Made by a program: the position numbers and the translations under genes | Shown: positions 1 through 8,456 of the stretch, piece after piece | Layout: each line of letters opens with the position of its first letter | Position numbering within the stretch: the stretch's first letter is position 1 | Notes under the pieces: generated by a model | The model's input: only the letters and a program-made list of their open reading frames with translations | The model's database searches: none | Told to the model about the DNA's origin: nothing | From: Candidatus Obscuribacterales bacterium | Lineage (GTDB): Bacteria > Cyanobacteriota > Vampirovibrionia > Obscuribacterales > Obscuribacteraceae | DNA: 64,000 bases | Direction: 5' to 3' | NCBI GenBank assembly: GCA_019745415.1 | Contig: JAIETF010000040.1 | Location: 1 to 64,000, forward strand

Positions 1-531
1 GCAGGATTTGAAGGAATCAAGTTTTATGGCATAGCCGGGCTGCCCTTCGAGATACAAGAAGACCTCGATGAAACAATTAAGCTGATGCAAAAGCTCAAGA
101 AAGCACACAAACGGATGCGCTTTGTCTTTGGTGTTTCGTCTTTTGTACCTAAAGCCCAAACACCATTTCAATGGTACGGACGCGACCGAGCCGCCGGTAA
201 GAAACTGGAATATTTACGCAAGAATCTCGCTAAACTTGGCATCGAAGTAAGACCCGAAAGCCACAATTGGAGCGACATCCAAGCCCTTATTTCAAGAGGC
301 GATCGAAGACTTTCGCAAGTTATCAAAGAAGTATCAACCGAGGGCGAGAACCTAGGTGCTTGGAAAAGAGTACTACGCAACCTACCGGAAGACATCCCCG
401 ACCTTGACTTCTATGCCTTTCGCAATATTCCCCGGGATGAATTATTACCGTGGTCTCATTTAACTGAAAAGAGCAAAGCCGACAATCTGCTGCGCCAAGC
501 CGCTGAGGCCGAGAAGCTTAGCCTGGATTAG
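1..531 (+). CDS. Radical SAM protein, C-terminal part (truncated by window edge)
   Basis: The frame is open from base 1, so the start and the CxxxCxxC cluster motif lie outside the window. The visible 176 residues begin inside the TIM-barrel part (FYGIAGLP, then a DLDETIKLMQ helix). They carry the stretch VSSFVPKAQTPFQW, typical of the large uncharacterised radical SAM family that carries a B12-binding-like N-terminal domain, followed by SRGDRRL, also seen in that family. The partner reaction is unknown. Stop TAG at 529-531. The next gene starts about 65 bases downstream on the same strand. Family assignment rests on these C-terminal motifs only. Confidence 0.75.
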   Translation, partial: AGFEGIKFYGIAGLPFEIQEDLDETIKLMQKLKKAHKRMRFVFGVSSFVPKAQTPFQWYGRDRAAGKKLEYLRKNLAKLGIEVRPESHNWSDIQALISRGDRRLSQVIKEVSTEGENLGAWKRVLRNLPEDIPDLDFYAFRNIPRDELLPWSHLTEKSKADNLLRQAAEAEKLSLD

Positions 532-597
532 TCTAAAGTTTTATCCCGCTCAAGCCGTCAAAAGGCTAAACTGAGATTGTAAGGGTTGGGGGTGAAG

Positions 598-1578
598 ATG
601 CAAAGCGGCGGATTGAGCTCGTCTATAAAGGCGAAAATTACAGAACTGGCTGCACCTATTAAAGATGATCTTCTCTCTGGAGCGGCCGAAATAGCTTTAC
701 GCGCTATTACCGTTTATCAAACAGCCCTCAAAATTCAAGAGGACGCGAGCCTGCCATTGAGCGCAAGCGAGAGAACCGACGCGGTCCTACTAAAAGAAAT
801 CCTGGCCCAGACTGCCTCAGCTCTTATTGATGTGCAACCGGCAATGGCGCCGCTCACGGCCATGGGCAATATAGTTCTGCAAGCTATAGATTTAGAACAA
901 AGTAAAGAAGGCATCATTGAAAAAGCCAATCAGGCTTTGACTAGATTTGAAAGCACACTTTGCGCCTCAGCAGCTACTATCGCCGATATTGCCTATGACC
1001 TGATCGATCCGGGCGAGCTTATCTTTGCTTATTCGTTCAGCTCTACTGTGGTAAGTTGCCTACTGAATGCCCGCGCCAGAGGGCGCTACTTTAGGGTGGT
1101 TTGCACCGAAGCCAGACCCTCGATGGAGGGAAGGAAACTTGCATCCAGACTAACTTCGGGCGGCATAGAAGTTATTCACACTTTCGATAGCGCTCTTGGC
1201 TTAGTACTCGGGAACTGCTCTGCCGCCTTTATGGGCGTTGACTGCATCACCAGGGCTGGTGTCGTTAATAAAGTCGGGTCTTGGATGTTGGCAGTAGCTT
1301 GTCGCGAATTGAAAGTACCTCTTTATGCTTTATCGGGCACTGAAAAGTTCATTTCAGACGATCGTATGTTCGACTTTGAAAAGCACGAAAGACCTGGCAG
1401 CGAAGTCTGGGAAGGCGCCCCCAAAGGCGTAGCCGTACTCAATCATCAGTTTGATCTTGTACCATTCGAACTGCTCACAGGCTTAGTGACTGAAAATGGC
1501 ATTCTCAAAGAGAAAGACTTAGAACCGTATTTTTCTGATTCTAATGCCGGTGTGCACCAAGCCCTCAAACTATCTTAG
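598..1578 (+). CDS. eIF-2B alpha/beta/delta-like protein
   Basis: A helical N-terminal half is followed by a Rossmann-like half with the eIF-2B/MtnA family pattern: FAYSFSSTVV, then VVCTEARPSMEGRKLA, then FMGVDCITRAGVVNKVGS, where the Asp is the conserved acid of the family. The bacterial and archaeal members are sugar-phosphate isomerases (methylthioribose-1-phosphate or ribose-1,5-bisphosphate isomerase). The MtnA catalytic-Cys context is not obvious, so I do not name the substrate. The ATG at 598 is preferred because GGGGG at 588-592 sits five bases upstream; TTG 586 and GTG 592 are in frame. It converges on the next gene with one base between the stop codons, inside the palindrome CTTAGTCTAAG. 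Confidence 0.72.
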   Translation: MQSGGLSSSIKAKITELAAPIKDDLLSGAAEIALRAITVYQTALKIQEDASLPLSASERTDAVLLKEILAQTASALIDVQPAMAPLTAMGNIVLQAIDLEQSKEGIIEKANQALTRFESTLCASAATIADIAYDLIDPGELIFAYSFSSTVVSCLLNARARGRYFRVVCTEARPSMEGRKLASRLTSGGIEVIHTFDSALGLVLGNCSAAFMGVDCITRAGVVNKVGSWMLAVACRELKVPLYALSGTEKFISDDRMFDFEKHERPGSEVWEGAPKGVAVLNHQFDLVPFELLTGLVTENGILKEKDLEPYFSDSNAGVHQALKLS

Positions 1579-1579
1579 T

Positions 1580-2872
1580 CTAAGGATAGAGACCTCTGAG
1601 TCTGCGGGCTTCGACAATGCGTTCTACCGCGATTGACATAGCCGACATACGCAAAGATAGCTGCTTCTCCTTGGCTCTTTCAAAGACGCGGGTACAGACG
1701 TTATTGACCAAACCTTCAAGACGGTTATAGACCTCTTCTTCGGTCCAGAAGAGACGCATTAAACCTTGCACCCATTCGAAATAGCCCACAGTGACGCCGG
1801 CGGCATTAGCCAGAATGTCTGGGACAACGACGACACCTTTAGAATCGAGCACATCGTCGGCATTTGGGGTAGTCGGGCTGTTAGCACCCTCAACAACCAC
1901 CTTACACTTGAGTCTATCGGCATTTCCAGCGTGCAGTTGGTTCGATACCGCGCATGGTGCGAGAATATGACATTCCAGCTCTAACAACTCTTCATTGGTT
2001 ACTTTATCGGCAGAGGGAAACTCATACATATTGCCGTGCTTATCGATATGAGCCATAAGAGCATCGATGTCGAGCCCTTTGGCATTATGCAGACCGCCAT
2101 GAGCATCAGAAACACCTATCACCTTGAAACCAGCTTTAGATAGATTGCGCGCCACGGCTGAGCCTACATGACCAAGCCCTTGAATAACCACAGTCGGTTC
2201 ACCAGTTAAACCGGCATACTCAGCCGCCCTGCGAGCAGCCAGAGCCACACCATAACCAGTAGATTGCAATACACCAAGAGAGCCGCCGATTGACTGCGGC
2301 TTGCCTGTGACTACGGAAGGCACTGTATAACCCCGGTTTACCGAATAAGTATCCATCATCCAAGCCATGGTCTGCTCATCGGTGTTGAGATCTGGCCCGG
2401 CGATATCTTGACTGGGACCAATCAATTCCAAAATTTCAGATGTATAGCGACGTGTAATTCTCTCCAATTCTCTCTGCGAAAGTTGATTGGGGTCCATGCG
2501 AATACCGCCGTGGGCTCCACCAAAAGGCAGGTTCATCAAAGAACACTTCCAGGTCATGAGCATGGCCATAGAAGCCACCTCGCCCAAAGTGACATCGTTG
2601 TGATAACGCACGCCGCCTTTACCGGGTCCGAGCGCCAGGTCGTGCTGCACGCGATAACCCATAAAGGTGCGCACACTGCCATCATCCATACGGGCAGGCA
2701 CTACTACTGATAGAGACCTCTTGGGATGGCGCATCGGTTCGAGAGTATTCGAATCGAGCTTGAGAATCTCAGCCGCCTTGTCAAGCCTCTTCTGGGCGTT
2801 GAGAAAGTCGGGAGTTTCCCATTCGTTCGCCACAGCACTACCAAATCCTTTGCTGTCGGTGGCAGTTCCCAT
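1580..2872 (-). CDS. gdhA: Glu/Leu/Phe/Val dehydrogenase (glutamate dehydrogenase-like), altered active site
   Basis: The 430-residue protein has the length and order of hexameric glutamate dehydrogenases: GPGKGGVRYH near residue 83, TWKCSLMNLPFGG near 107, GPDLNTDEQTMAWMMD near 158, then a Rossmann domain (GLGHVGSAVA). The enzyme would convert glutamate to 2-oxoglutarate and ammonia with NAD(P). The family's catalytic Lys in the GGAKGG motif is His here (GGAHGG, residue 121, codon CAC), while the substrate-binding Lys residues and the conserved Asp remain. A strong Shine-Dalgarno GGAGG precedes the ATG. It lies 63 bases downstream of the FTCD gene on the same strand, which fits a glutamate-yielding pathway. 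Family certain; activity uncertain because of the substitution. Confidence 0.9.
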   Translation of the reverse strand: MGTATDSKGFGSAVANEWETPDFLNAQKRLDKAAEILKLDSNTLEPMRHPKRSLSVVVPARMDDGSVRTFMGYRVQHDLALGPGKGGVRYHNDVTLGEVASMAMLMTWKCSLMNLPFGGAHGGIRMDPNQLSQRELERITRRYTSEILELIGPSQDIAGPDLNTDEQTMAWMMDTYSVNRGYTVPSVVTGKPQSIGGSLGVLQSTGYGVALAARRAAEYAGLTGEPTVVIQGLGHVGSAVARNLSKAGFKVIGVSDAHGGLHNAKGLDIDALMAHIDKHGNMYEFPSADKVTNEELLELECHILAPCAVSNQLHAGNADRLKCKVVVEGANSPTTPNADDVLDSKGVVVVPDILANAAGVTVGYFEWVQGLMRLFWTEEEVYNRLEGLVNNVCTRVFERAKEKQLSLRMSAMSIAVERIVEARRLRGLYP

Positions 2873-2935
2873 GTAACCTCCAAAATGTCTCTTGCTACTA
2901 GAGTAGAGATTGTAACTGTTTATTGCCTGTTTTTA

Positions 2936-4624
2936 TCAACTGATTCGGGCAATTACAAGAGCTCTAATTTTCTCAGCTTGCAAACGTACATGTTTGATAG
3001 TAGCTTCGGCTTCCACCCGACAATTATGGTTGAAAGTAACTTCCTCTTCACTTTCACCAAATTCTTTCAGGTTGATAAGCACATTGAAATAGGCACCTTC
3101 GCCGGCTGTATGGGCAACCAAACCAGCCACACCAGCATCCGAAAGTGAGCTCGGATTACCTTTCTCAACCATCTCCATGGCAATATGCAGAAGCTCGGGG
3201 ACGGTCTTAAGCACAGTGAGCGGAATTATGGTAGCTCGACAATTGGCGGCGATGATGGCTATATCTCGCTTGTGACGCTCGTCTTTACTGCCCTTGGGTA
3301 GTCGCCTCGCTTCCAAAATAGCGTTGAAAGCCTGCATATCTTCGTCCACCAGATAGAGCAAACGACGCTTAAGAGCTTGCGCTTCCCGGGCCCACTTTTC
3401 CATCTCCGGTCTCAATGGTTCCATTCCTTTTTTCTCAAAAGTCAGGTTGGCAACCATCGAACTCAAGGCAGCCGATAGGGAGCCGCACAAAGCCGAAACA
3501 GAACCACCACCCGGCGCCGGCGACTCGCTCGCCAGTTCATGAACAAAACTAGTCAGACTCATATCACGCAGATGCTTACCCGGTGCAGCCACAGTAAGTT
3601 CGACAATTTTCTCCGCAGGTTTGAAGGGGCTCAACTCTGAAAGACCGAGAGACTGCAAGGCGCAAGAAATCAGCTCTTCTTCCGGAACTCCGGTAGAACG
3701 TCCCTGCTTACGCAGATAATGCTCACCGGCGGCAAGCATTGGCTTCATAGGCACAAGACCGACAATCTCAGAGCCGGTCACCCTCATTCCCAATTTTTCA
3801 GCCTGCCTTGAAACTTCGTCAAAAGCCTGATGCAAACCGGTTACTTCAAAATTGGTGAGATTGATAGAAACTTGAGCGCGTTCGTATTCATCTACATACC
3901 AGCCCACCGCTCGACACTCTTTCAATGTGCCCGGCACCTTGACCGTATTGCCGCCGGCATCTTTTACTATTTCGCCCCGTTCATCTCTTTTGGCTCTGCC
4001 GGCTTCTCTTATATTCAGTGCTATTTCATTAGCCAATTTTTTTGAGCGGGTATTGAGATTGACGTTATAGGCAATGAGGAAATGGCGCGCACCAATAACA
4101 GTGGCACCACTGACAGCATTAAACTGGTTGGGGCCGAAGTCCGGCTGAAAATCTGGACTCTTCATTTTTTCGCAAAGAGCCTCGTATTCGCCCTGCCGAA
4201 TATCGGCAAGGCTGCGACGACTTTCTTGCCGCGCCGCTTCTGCATAAAGATAGACCGGTATGCCCAGCTCAGCGCCTACTCTCTGTCCCAATTCTTCGGC
4301 AAGTTTGACGCAGTCTTCCATAGAAACGCCTGTAACCGGGACAAAGGGGCAGACATCGGTGGCACCCATGCGCGGATGCTCGCCTCTATGCTTGCGCATA
4401 TCAATAAGCTGAGAAGCTTTACTGATGGCTTGAAAAGCTGCCTCTACAATCAATTCGGGTGGCGCCACAAAAGTCATAACAGTGCGGTTGGTACTAGCGC
4501 CCGGGTCAACATCGAGGAGCCTTACTCCGCTGACTGCAGCAATCGCATCGGCGATGGCATCAATGACTTTCTTATCGCGTCCTTCGGAAAAATTAGGTAC
4601 GCATTCAACCAACCGAATAGTCAA
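2936..4624 (-). CDS. ftcD: Bifunctional glutamate formiminotransferase / formiminotetrahydrofolate cyclodeaminase
   Basis: The protein fuses the formiminotransferase domains (residues about 3-330; RLVECVPNFSEG at the N terminus, catalytic His in RGEHPRMGATD at about 83) to a cyclodeaminase domain (about 355-550; SESPAPGGGSVSAL). It moves the formimino group of N-formiminoglutamate to tetrahydrofolate, releasing glutamate, then deaminates the product to methenyl-THF; this is the last step of one histidine degradation route. The TTG at 4624 is chosen because AAAGGGGGG lies just upstream and the protein then begins exactly where the family begins; an in-frame TTG at 4651 lacks this. Glutamate dehydrogenase follows. 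No hutH, hutU or hutI gene is in the window. Confidence 0.93.
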   Translation of the reverse strand: MTIRLVECVPNFSEGRDKKVIDAIADAIAAVSGVRLLDVDPGASTNRTVMTFVAPPELIVEAAFQAISKASQLIDMRKHRGEHPRMGATDVCPFVPVTGVSMEDCVKLAEELGQRVGAELGIPVYLYAEAARQESRRSLADIRQGEYEALCEKMKSPDFQPDFGPNQFNAVSGATVIGARHFLIAYNVNLNTRSKKLANEIALNIREAGRAKRDERGEIVKDAGGNTVKVPGTLKECRAVGWYVDEYERAQVSINLTNFEVTGLHQAFDEVSRQAEKLGMRVTGSEIVGLVPMKPMLAAGEHYLRKQGRSTGVPEEELISCALQSLGLSELSPFKPAEKIVELTVAAPGKHLRDMSLTSFVHELASESPAPGGGSVSALCGSLSAALSSMVANLTFEKKGMEPLRPEMEKWAREAQALKRRLLYLVDEDMQAFNAILEARRLPKGSKDERHKRDIAIIAANCRATIIPLTVLKTVPELLHIAMEMVEKGNPSSLSDAGVAGLVAHTAGEGAYFNVLINLKEFGESEEEVTFNHNCRVEAEATIKHVRLQAEKIRALVIARIS

Positions 4625-4681
4625 GGTAACCCCCCTTTGATCGCCGACCAAATAGTTATAGACCCTGACTCTTCGATTCTT

Positions 4682-5716
4682 TTATTTCTTAGGCTTTATG
4701 TAAGCCTGTTTTTTGAATAAAAATGCGCCATAGGTGAATCTCAATGTGAACAAAAATGCCACTATAGAAGTAAGCATCCAGGAAAAAGCCCAGACAAAAG
4801 CTGGAATGCCTGTAATATCTTGCATACTTGTAGCGTCGGTAAAGCCCCTGCCGGTCATGCCAAGAGAGTGCGGCAAGAGAATCCAGATAAGAGAAAGTGA
4901 GTTGAGGGTGCATTGTACTGAGAGAAAAAGCACGAGCATATTGGCGGTGGCATCATTTAGCTTTTTGCCGGCGAAATAAAACATTGCCGCCAGCGCCAGA
5001 GACCAGGCCAAACTGCCAATCACCTGCAAAATCTTGCCGTTCAGAAGACCGTTTAAATCTAGGAAACCAGGCAATACAAAGAAAATCGCCCCCGCCAGAA
5101 CAATACCCCCGAGCAAATAAAGAATGCGCCTGGACCAGTTTTTGAACTGACTTAGATAGATCAAGAGACAGCCAAAAAATGTCTGTCCTAGATAGCCGGC
5201 TTGAGTAATGAGAAAACTAATACCGCCCCGGTGCTGGGTAATGCCGCCGTGCCCGGCTCCGTCTGAAACATTGGTCATGCCGGTAACTATGCCGCCTGTA
5301 AGCACAGTCACTATCGCATGACTCATCTCATGCACAGTCACTACAAACTGGTTGATTGGCACAAGCAGCCATCTTACGTAGGCAGTATCAGAAAAGAAAA
5401 CTGAAAACAGAAGCAGCGCCCAGAACAATATGACATTGAAGCCGCCGGGAAATTTCTCAGAGAACTGACTGATACTCGAGCCTGAATCAGATTTCGACTT
5501 AGCATTGTTAGATCTAGCCGCAGTCGCTTCAGGTATAGCCGGCTGCAGCCCTCCAGCCTTTGCAGTTTCCGAACCAGATTGAGCAGCCGAGCCGGCAATT
5601 TCAGCTTCCAAAGCTGCCAACTTCTCAGCATCACTAAGACTGCCCGCAGCCATGCCGTCTGGTGAAACCTTGAACTTGAGCTTCTCTTTATTCTTCTCTT
5701 TCGTTTTATCTTTCAT
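4682..5716 (-). CDS. M50B-like membrane zinc metallopeptidase
   Basis: A hydrophilic, charged N-terminal segment of about 100 residues (Lys/Glu-rich, then Ala/Ser-rich) precedes six or so membrane segments. The zinc motif HEMSH (HExxH) lies at about residue 130 in the second hydrophobic block, followed by GGISFLITQAGYLGQ, which matches the M50B-like family of site-2-protease relatives. The ATG at 5716 is taken rather than TTG 5722. Its start codon overlaps that of the divergent transporter gene within the tetramer CATG (5714-5717). Substrate unknown; intramembrane proteolysis is inferred from the family only. Confidence 0.8.
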   Translation of the reverse strand: MKDKTKEKNKEKLKFKVSPDGMAAGSLSDAEKLAALEAEIAGSAAQSGSETAKAGGLQPAIPEATAARSNNAKSKSDSGSSISQFSEKFPGGFNVILFWALLLFSVFFSDTAYVRWLLVPINQFVVTVHEMSHAIVTVLTGGIVTGMTNVSDGAGHGGITQHRGGISFLITQAGYLGQTFFGCLLIYLSQFKNWSRRILYLLGGIVLAGAIFFVLPGFLDLNGLLNGKILQVIGSLAWSLALAAMFYFAGKKLNDATANMLVLFLSVQCTLNSLSLIWILLPHSLGMTGRGFTDATSMQDITGIPAFVWAFSWMLTSIVAFLFTLRFTYGAFLFKKQAYIKPKK

Positions 5717-6683
5717 GGTCAACTATAATAAGCCGATTACCAGCATCTTTCCCAATTTACTCAAGTTTCGCAGCCACTTGTCTCACTCTTTCCAGCTTAA
5801 CTCATTAATCGGCATATGCTTGCTCGCTTGGAGCACCTGGGGCATATTCGACAAAAAAGCCCTAGAATCAGCCAGGCACCTGGAAGTACTCATCTACCAG
5901 CATCTTATCTATGTGCTGGAAGTGCCCCTGGTCTTTATGCTTTTAGGTCAAGTCTATCCCCAGGGTTGGCAAATCTGCCCCGAGACTTGGGGCTGGACCG
6001 CTCTCGGTTCAAGTATCTCCAGCTCGGCTATGCTCTTTTATTTGATAGCCATGAGCAGAGCAGAAGCCAGCTTCGTCTTGGGAATAACCGCCAGCTACCC
6101 GCTTATCGTTCAAATATTGGCGCATTTTTTCCTGCATGAAGCCCTAGTGCCTGAGAGACTTCTCGGTTCAATTCTTATCGGTTTAGGCGTAGCCTTCATC
6201 GGCGCCTCATCCGACAGTACGGTGCATCAAGAAACGCGCCCGAACAACAAGCTAAAGGTTTTGATTCTGTGCAGCCTGGCCACTCTTTTCTGGGGACTAA
6301 CCGGCTTGTTCGACAAGAAAGCACTGATTACCGACGCCCCCTTTAAGGTCTATTTCGCCCGCTGCGTCTGGGATGCCGCCATAGTAGCGATCATGCTTAT
6401 TGCAGCTAAGCTGAGCAAACAGACTGTTCAGTACAGAAAGCCTCTAGCCTGGCGTTATTCGTTTCTCTCGTCTGTTTGTCTATCAGCCGGAACGATTTCT
6501 TATATGTTCGCCATGACAATGGCCACTGCCTCGTACATTATCGTTATAACGGGTTGCTACCCACTTTTCATGTATCTTTTCGCCCTACTTTTTCTCAAAG
6601 AAAAGCTCAAAAAATCCCGCCTGGCAGGTGTTTTGCTAGTTGTTCTAGGCGGACTGCTAGTGCAGGAGACTCAGGGGGTATAG
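5715..6683 (+). CDS. EamA/DMT family transporter
   Basis: Ten hydrophobic segments arranged as two repeats of the EamA fold are visible; each repeat begins with a similar phrase (STWGIFDKKAL near residue 40, LFWGLTGLFDKKAL near 205), which shows the internal duplication typical of drug/metabolite transporters. It ends in the usual LLVVLGGLLV helix. It should be an inner-membrane metabolite exporter or importer; the substrate cannot be told. The ATG at 5715 overlaps the opposite-strand start codon of the M50 peptidase. A TTG at 5778 would give a protein starting nearer the first helix, so the start is not settled. Confidence 0.82.
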   Translation: MVNYNKPITSIFPNLLKFRSHLSHSFQLNSLIGICLLAWSTWGIFDKKALESARHLEVLIYQHLIYVLEVPLVFMLLGQVYPQGWQICPETWGWTALGSSISSSAMLFYLIAMSRAEASFVLGITASYPLIVQILAHFFLHEALVPERLLGSILIGLGVAFIGASSDSTVHQETRPNNKLKVLILCSLATLFWGLTGLFDKKALITDAPFKVYFARCVWDAAIVAIMLIAAKLSKQTVQYRKPLAWRYSFLSSVCLSAGTISYMFAMTMATASYIIVITGCYPLFMYLFALLFLKEKLKKSRLAGVLLVVLGGLLVQETQGV

Positions 6684-6723
6684 ATATATGAGATTAACTA
6701 ATTCCCTTCTATGAGGCCCGCAA

Positions 6724-8193
6724 ATGAGCGAAGATGATAATCGTTTTTCTGCAGAACAAGAGCTGAATGAGCGCATATTAGCCTCTTTGCAGAGCTCATT
6801 CTCGGGAGAAGAAACCAAACGCTGGATGACGGCTATCAAGGACGACCGCATCGAGCAAGCCGAAGAAGTGGTAGCCGCTGGTTCAAAAGAAAATCAGCTT
6901 TCTACTTCTATGGCTAATGTCATCGATAAACTCTTCGACAATTTCAAAAGGTACTCGTTCGACTTTAACCGGCAGCAAGAAAACAAGCAATGGGAGGTCT
7001 CCTGCGAAAGACCTTCCAGTATGCGCACCACCGCCGACTATATGGAACACGGCAAACCAATAAAGTTCTGCATCGGACACCTCTCTACAAAAGAGTACGC
7101 CTTGGTGATTCAGGGAGAAGAAGTGCGTATCCGTGCTTATTTCCTGCCCATTGAGTTTCTCATGGGCTTTAGACCAGGACAGTCTGATTTCCCGCCTTAT
7201 CTTGACATGCGACTGGGCGTTTCGGGAAATTCAGTTACCGAACCAGTCTGGCTGATAGAAGGCCAAACTGTGGGCTTAAACAGCCTGGCTGCGCTCTCAC
7301 GCCGACTGCTTACCCAGTTGATTAAGGTGACCAAGGGTGAAGCGAATTACGACGAACAATTTGTATTCAATCCCCAGGAAGCAGCCGCTGCCGAAGTTGC
7401 CCCTAAAGTAGAACTGGACCGCTCTTATGACGACGACGTCAGCCCTCTGGTCAAGGAAGCACCAGCGGCAAGAGCTGTCGAACCAGCAAGAGAGCCCATC
7501 TCCAGAAGCTATGCTGTAGCTTCTACTTCGCAAAATGAGTTCTTTCAAGATGCCGCACCAAGCCCAGTCAGTCAAAGTCGACAAAAATGGCAGGAAGCGG
7601 CCCAGATGGCGGTGGCAAATGCCCAGGTGAGACCAGCTAGTTATGCGGTAGAAAGCAGTTTGCCCACCTCTCAAACAAGTGCTAATACTGAACTACCGGG
7701 ACAAATTCAAGTTCCGCTCGCAGTTTCAGCGCCAGTGCAAGAGCCGGCTCCGGTAAGAGAGCAGGCTCCGGTGCAAGAGCAAGCACAGTTTGATGCGGTT
7801 CTGGCTGCCGCCGCCGCCCCTAAAGCTGCAGACACATCAATACCCGCACAAATTTCGGCGCCGGCAAAGTCTGAACTAGAGCCTGCACGAGAGTCTCAAT
7901 CAAAAGCAGAAGAAAGACCTCCCAAAGAATTTTTTGCCGCCCAAGAAGAACTTAACAAGACAACCCGCAGTACTTTCAGTACGGCAGAAGTGAATCGCAA
8001 TATCGCTAAGTCTATAAAGGCGCTTTTCGATACAGTGGATGCTTCAATTCATGAACTAACCCAAGCTGGCGTCGAAGCCATGCATGACGACGATATTGAA
8101 AAAGTCGGCGAAGTTATGAAACAAAGCAAAACGCTCAAGAAGCTAAGAGAGAGTATCGTTCAGCTTTCTAAAGACTGGCAAAAATCGATCTAA
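6724..8193 (+). CDS. Uncharacterised protein with Pro/Ala/Gln-rich linker
   Basis: I do not recognise a known domain. A folded-looking N-terminal region (residues 1-220) contains an alternating hydrophobic stretch (GHLSTKEYALVIQGEEVRI). Residues about 225-410 are low-complexity, rich in Ala, Pro, Gln and Glu with the repeated phrases APVQEPAPV and REQAPVQEQ. A helical C-terminal region (about 410-489) looks like a coiled-coil or bundle. No signal peptide and no membrane segment, so probably cytosolic. GAGG lies upstream of the ATG. A terminator hairpin follows at 8239-8264. Confidence 0.6.
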   Translation: MSEDDNRFSAEQELNERILASLQSSFSGEETKRWMTAIKDDRIEQAEEVVAAGSKENQLSTSMANVIDKLFDNFKRYSFDFNRQQENKQWEVSCERPSSMRTTADYMEHGKPIKFCIGHLSTKEYALVIQGEEVRIRAYFLPIEFLMGFRPGQSDFPPYLDMRLGVSGNSVTEPVWLIEGQTVGLNSLAALSRRLLTQLIKVTKGEANYDEQFVFNPQEAAAAEVAPKVELDRSYDDDVSPLVKEAPAARAVEPAREPISRSYAVASTSQNEFFQDAAPSPVSQSRQKWQEAAQMAVANAQVRPASYAVESSLPTSQTSANTELPGQIQVPLAVSAPVQEPAPVREQAPVQEQAQFDAVLAAAAAPKAADTSIPAQISAPAKSELEPARESQSKAEERPPKEFFAAQEELNKTTRSTFSTAEVNRNIAKSIKALFDTVDASIHELTQAGVEAMHDDDIEKVGEVMKQSKTLKKLRESIVQLSKDWQKSI

Positions 8194-8238
8194 CTTTGAC
8201 CAACCTGCAAAAGAATCAATAAAAAAGCGAGAAAAACA

Positions 8239-8264
8239 AAACCGGGACTGAAAAGACCCGGTTT
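8239..8264. terminator. Bidirectional rho-independent terminator
   Basis: An 8-bp stem AAACCGGG / CCCGGTTT with a 10-base loop is followed by GTATTTTTG on the plus strand and by TTGTTTTTC on the minus strand. It can end both the plus-strand gene to its left and the minus-strand tRNA to its right. Confidence 0.8.
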
Positions 8265-8279
8265 GTATTTTTGAAAATT

Positions 8280-8369
8280 CGGAGAGGGAGGGATTCGAAC
8301 CCTCGGTACAGATTTTGTCCGTACAACTTCTTAGCAGGAAGCCGCTTTCGACCACTCAGCCACCTCTCC
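8280..8369 (-). tRNA. tRNA-Ser(GCT)
   Basis: The minus strand folds as a class II tRNA of about 90 nt. The acceptor stem is GGAGAGG (8363-8369) with CCTCTCC (8281-8287), and the discriminator is G. The D arm reads TGGCTGAGTGGTCGAAAGC, the anticodon loop CTGCTAA gives anticodon GCT, there is a long variable arm, and the T arm contains GGTTCGAATCC. It decodes AGC/AGT. The CCA end is not encoded. It lies downstream of cdsA on the same strand, and TATGAT about 30 bases upstream could be its own -10 element. Confidence 0.97.
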
Positions 8370-8456
8370 AGATGATTGCGATTAAAAGCGATTGATTTAT
8401 CATAGCGCAGAATCTATTGCTTTTGCTTTCTTTTGCCTAATTATTTCGGCTCTTAA

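Noticed and set aside
4082..4720. 212-codon frame antisense to ftcD
   Set aside because: It runs antisense to the conserved formiminotransferase domain, including its catalytic motif; no independent evidence.
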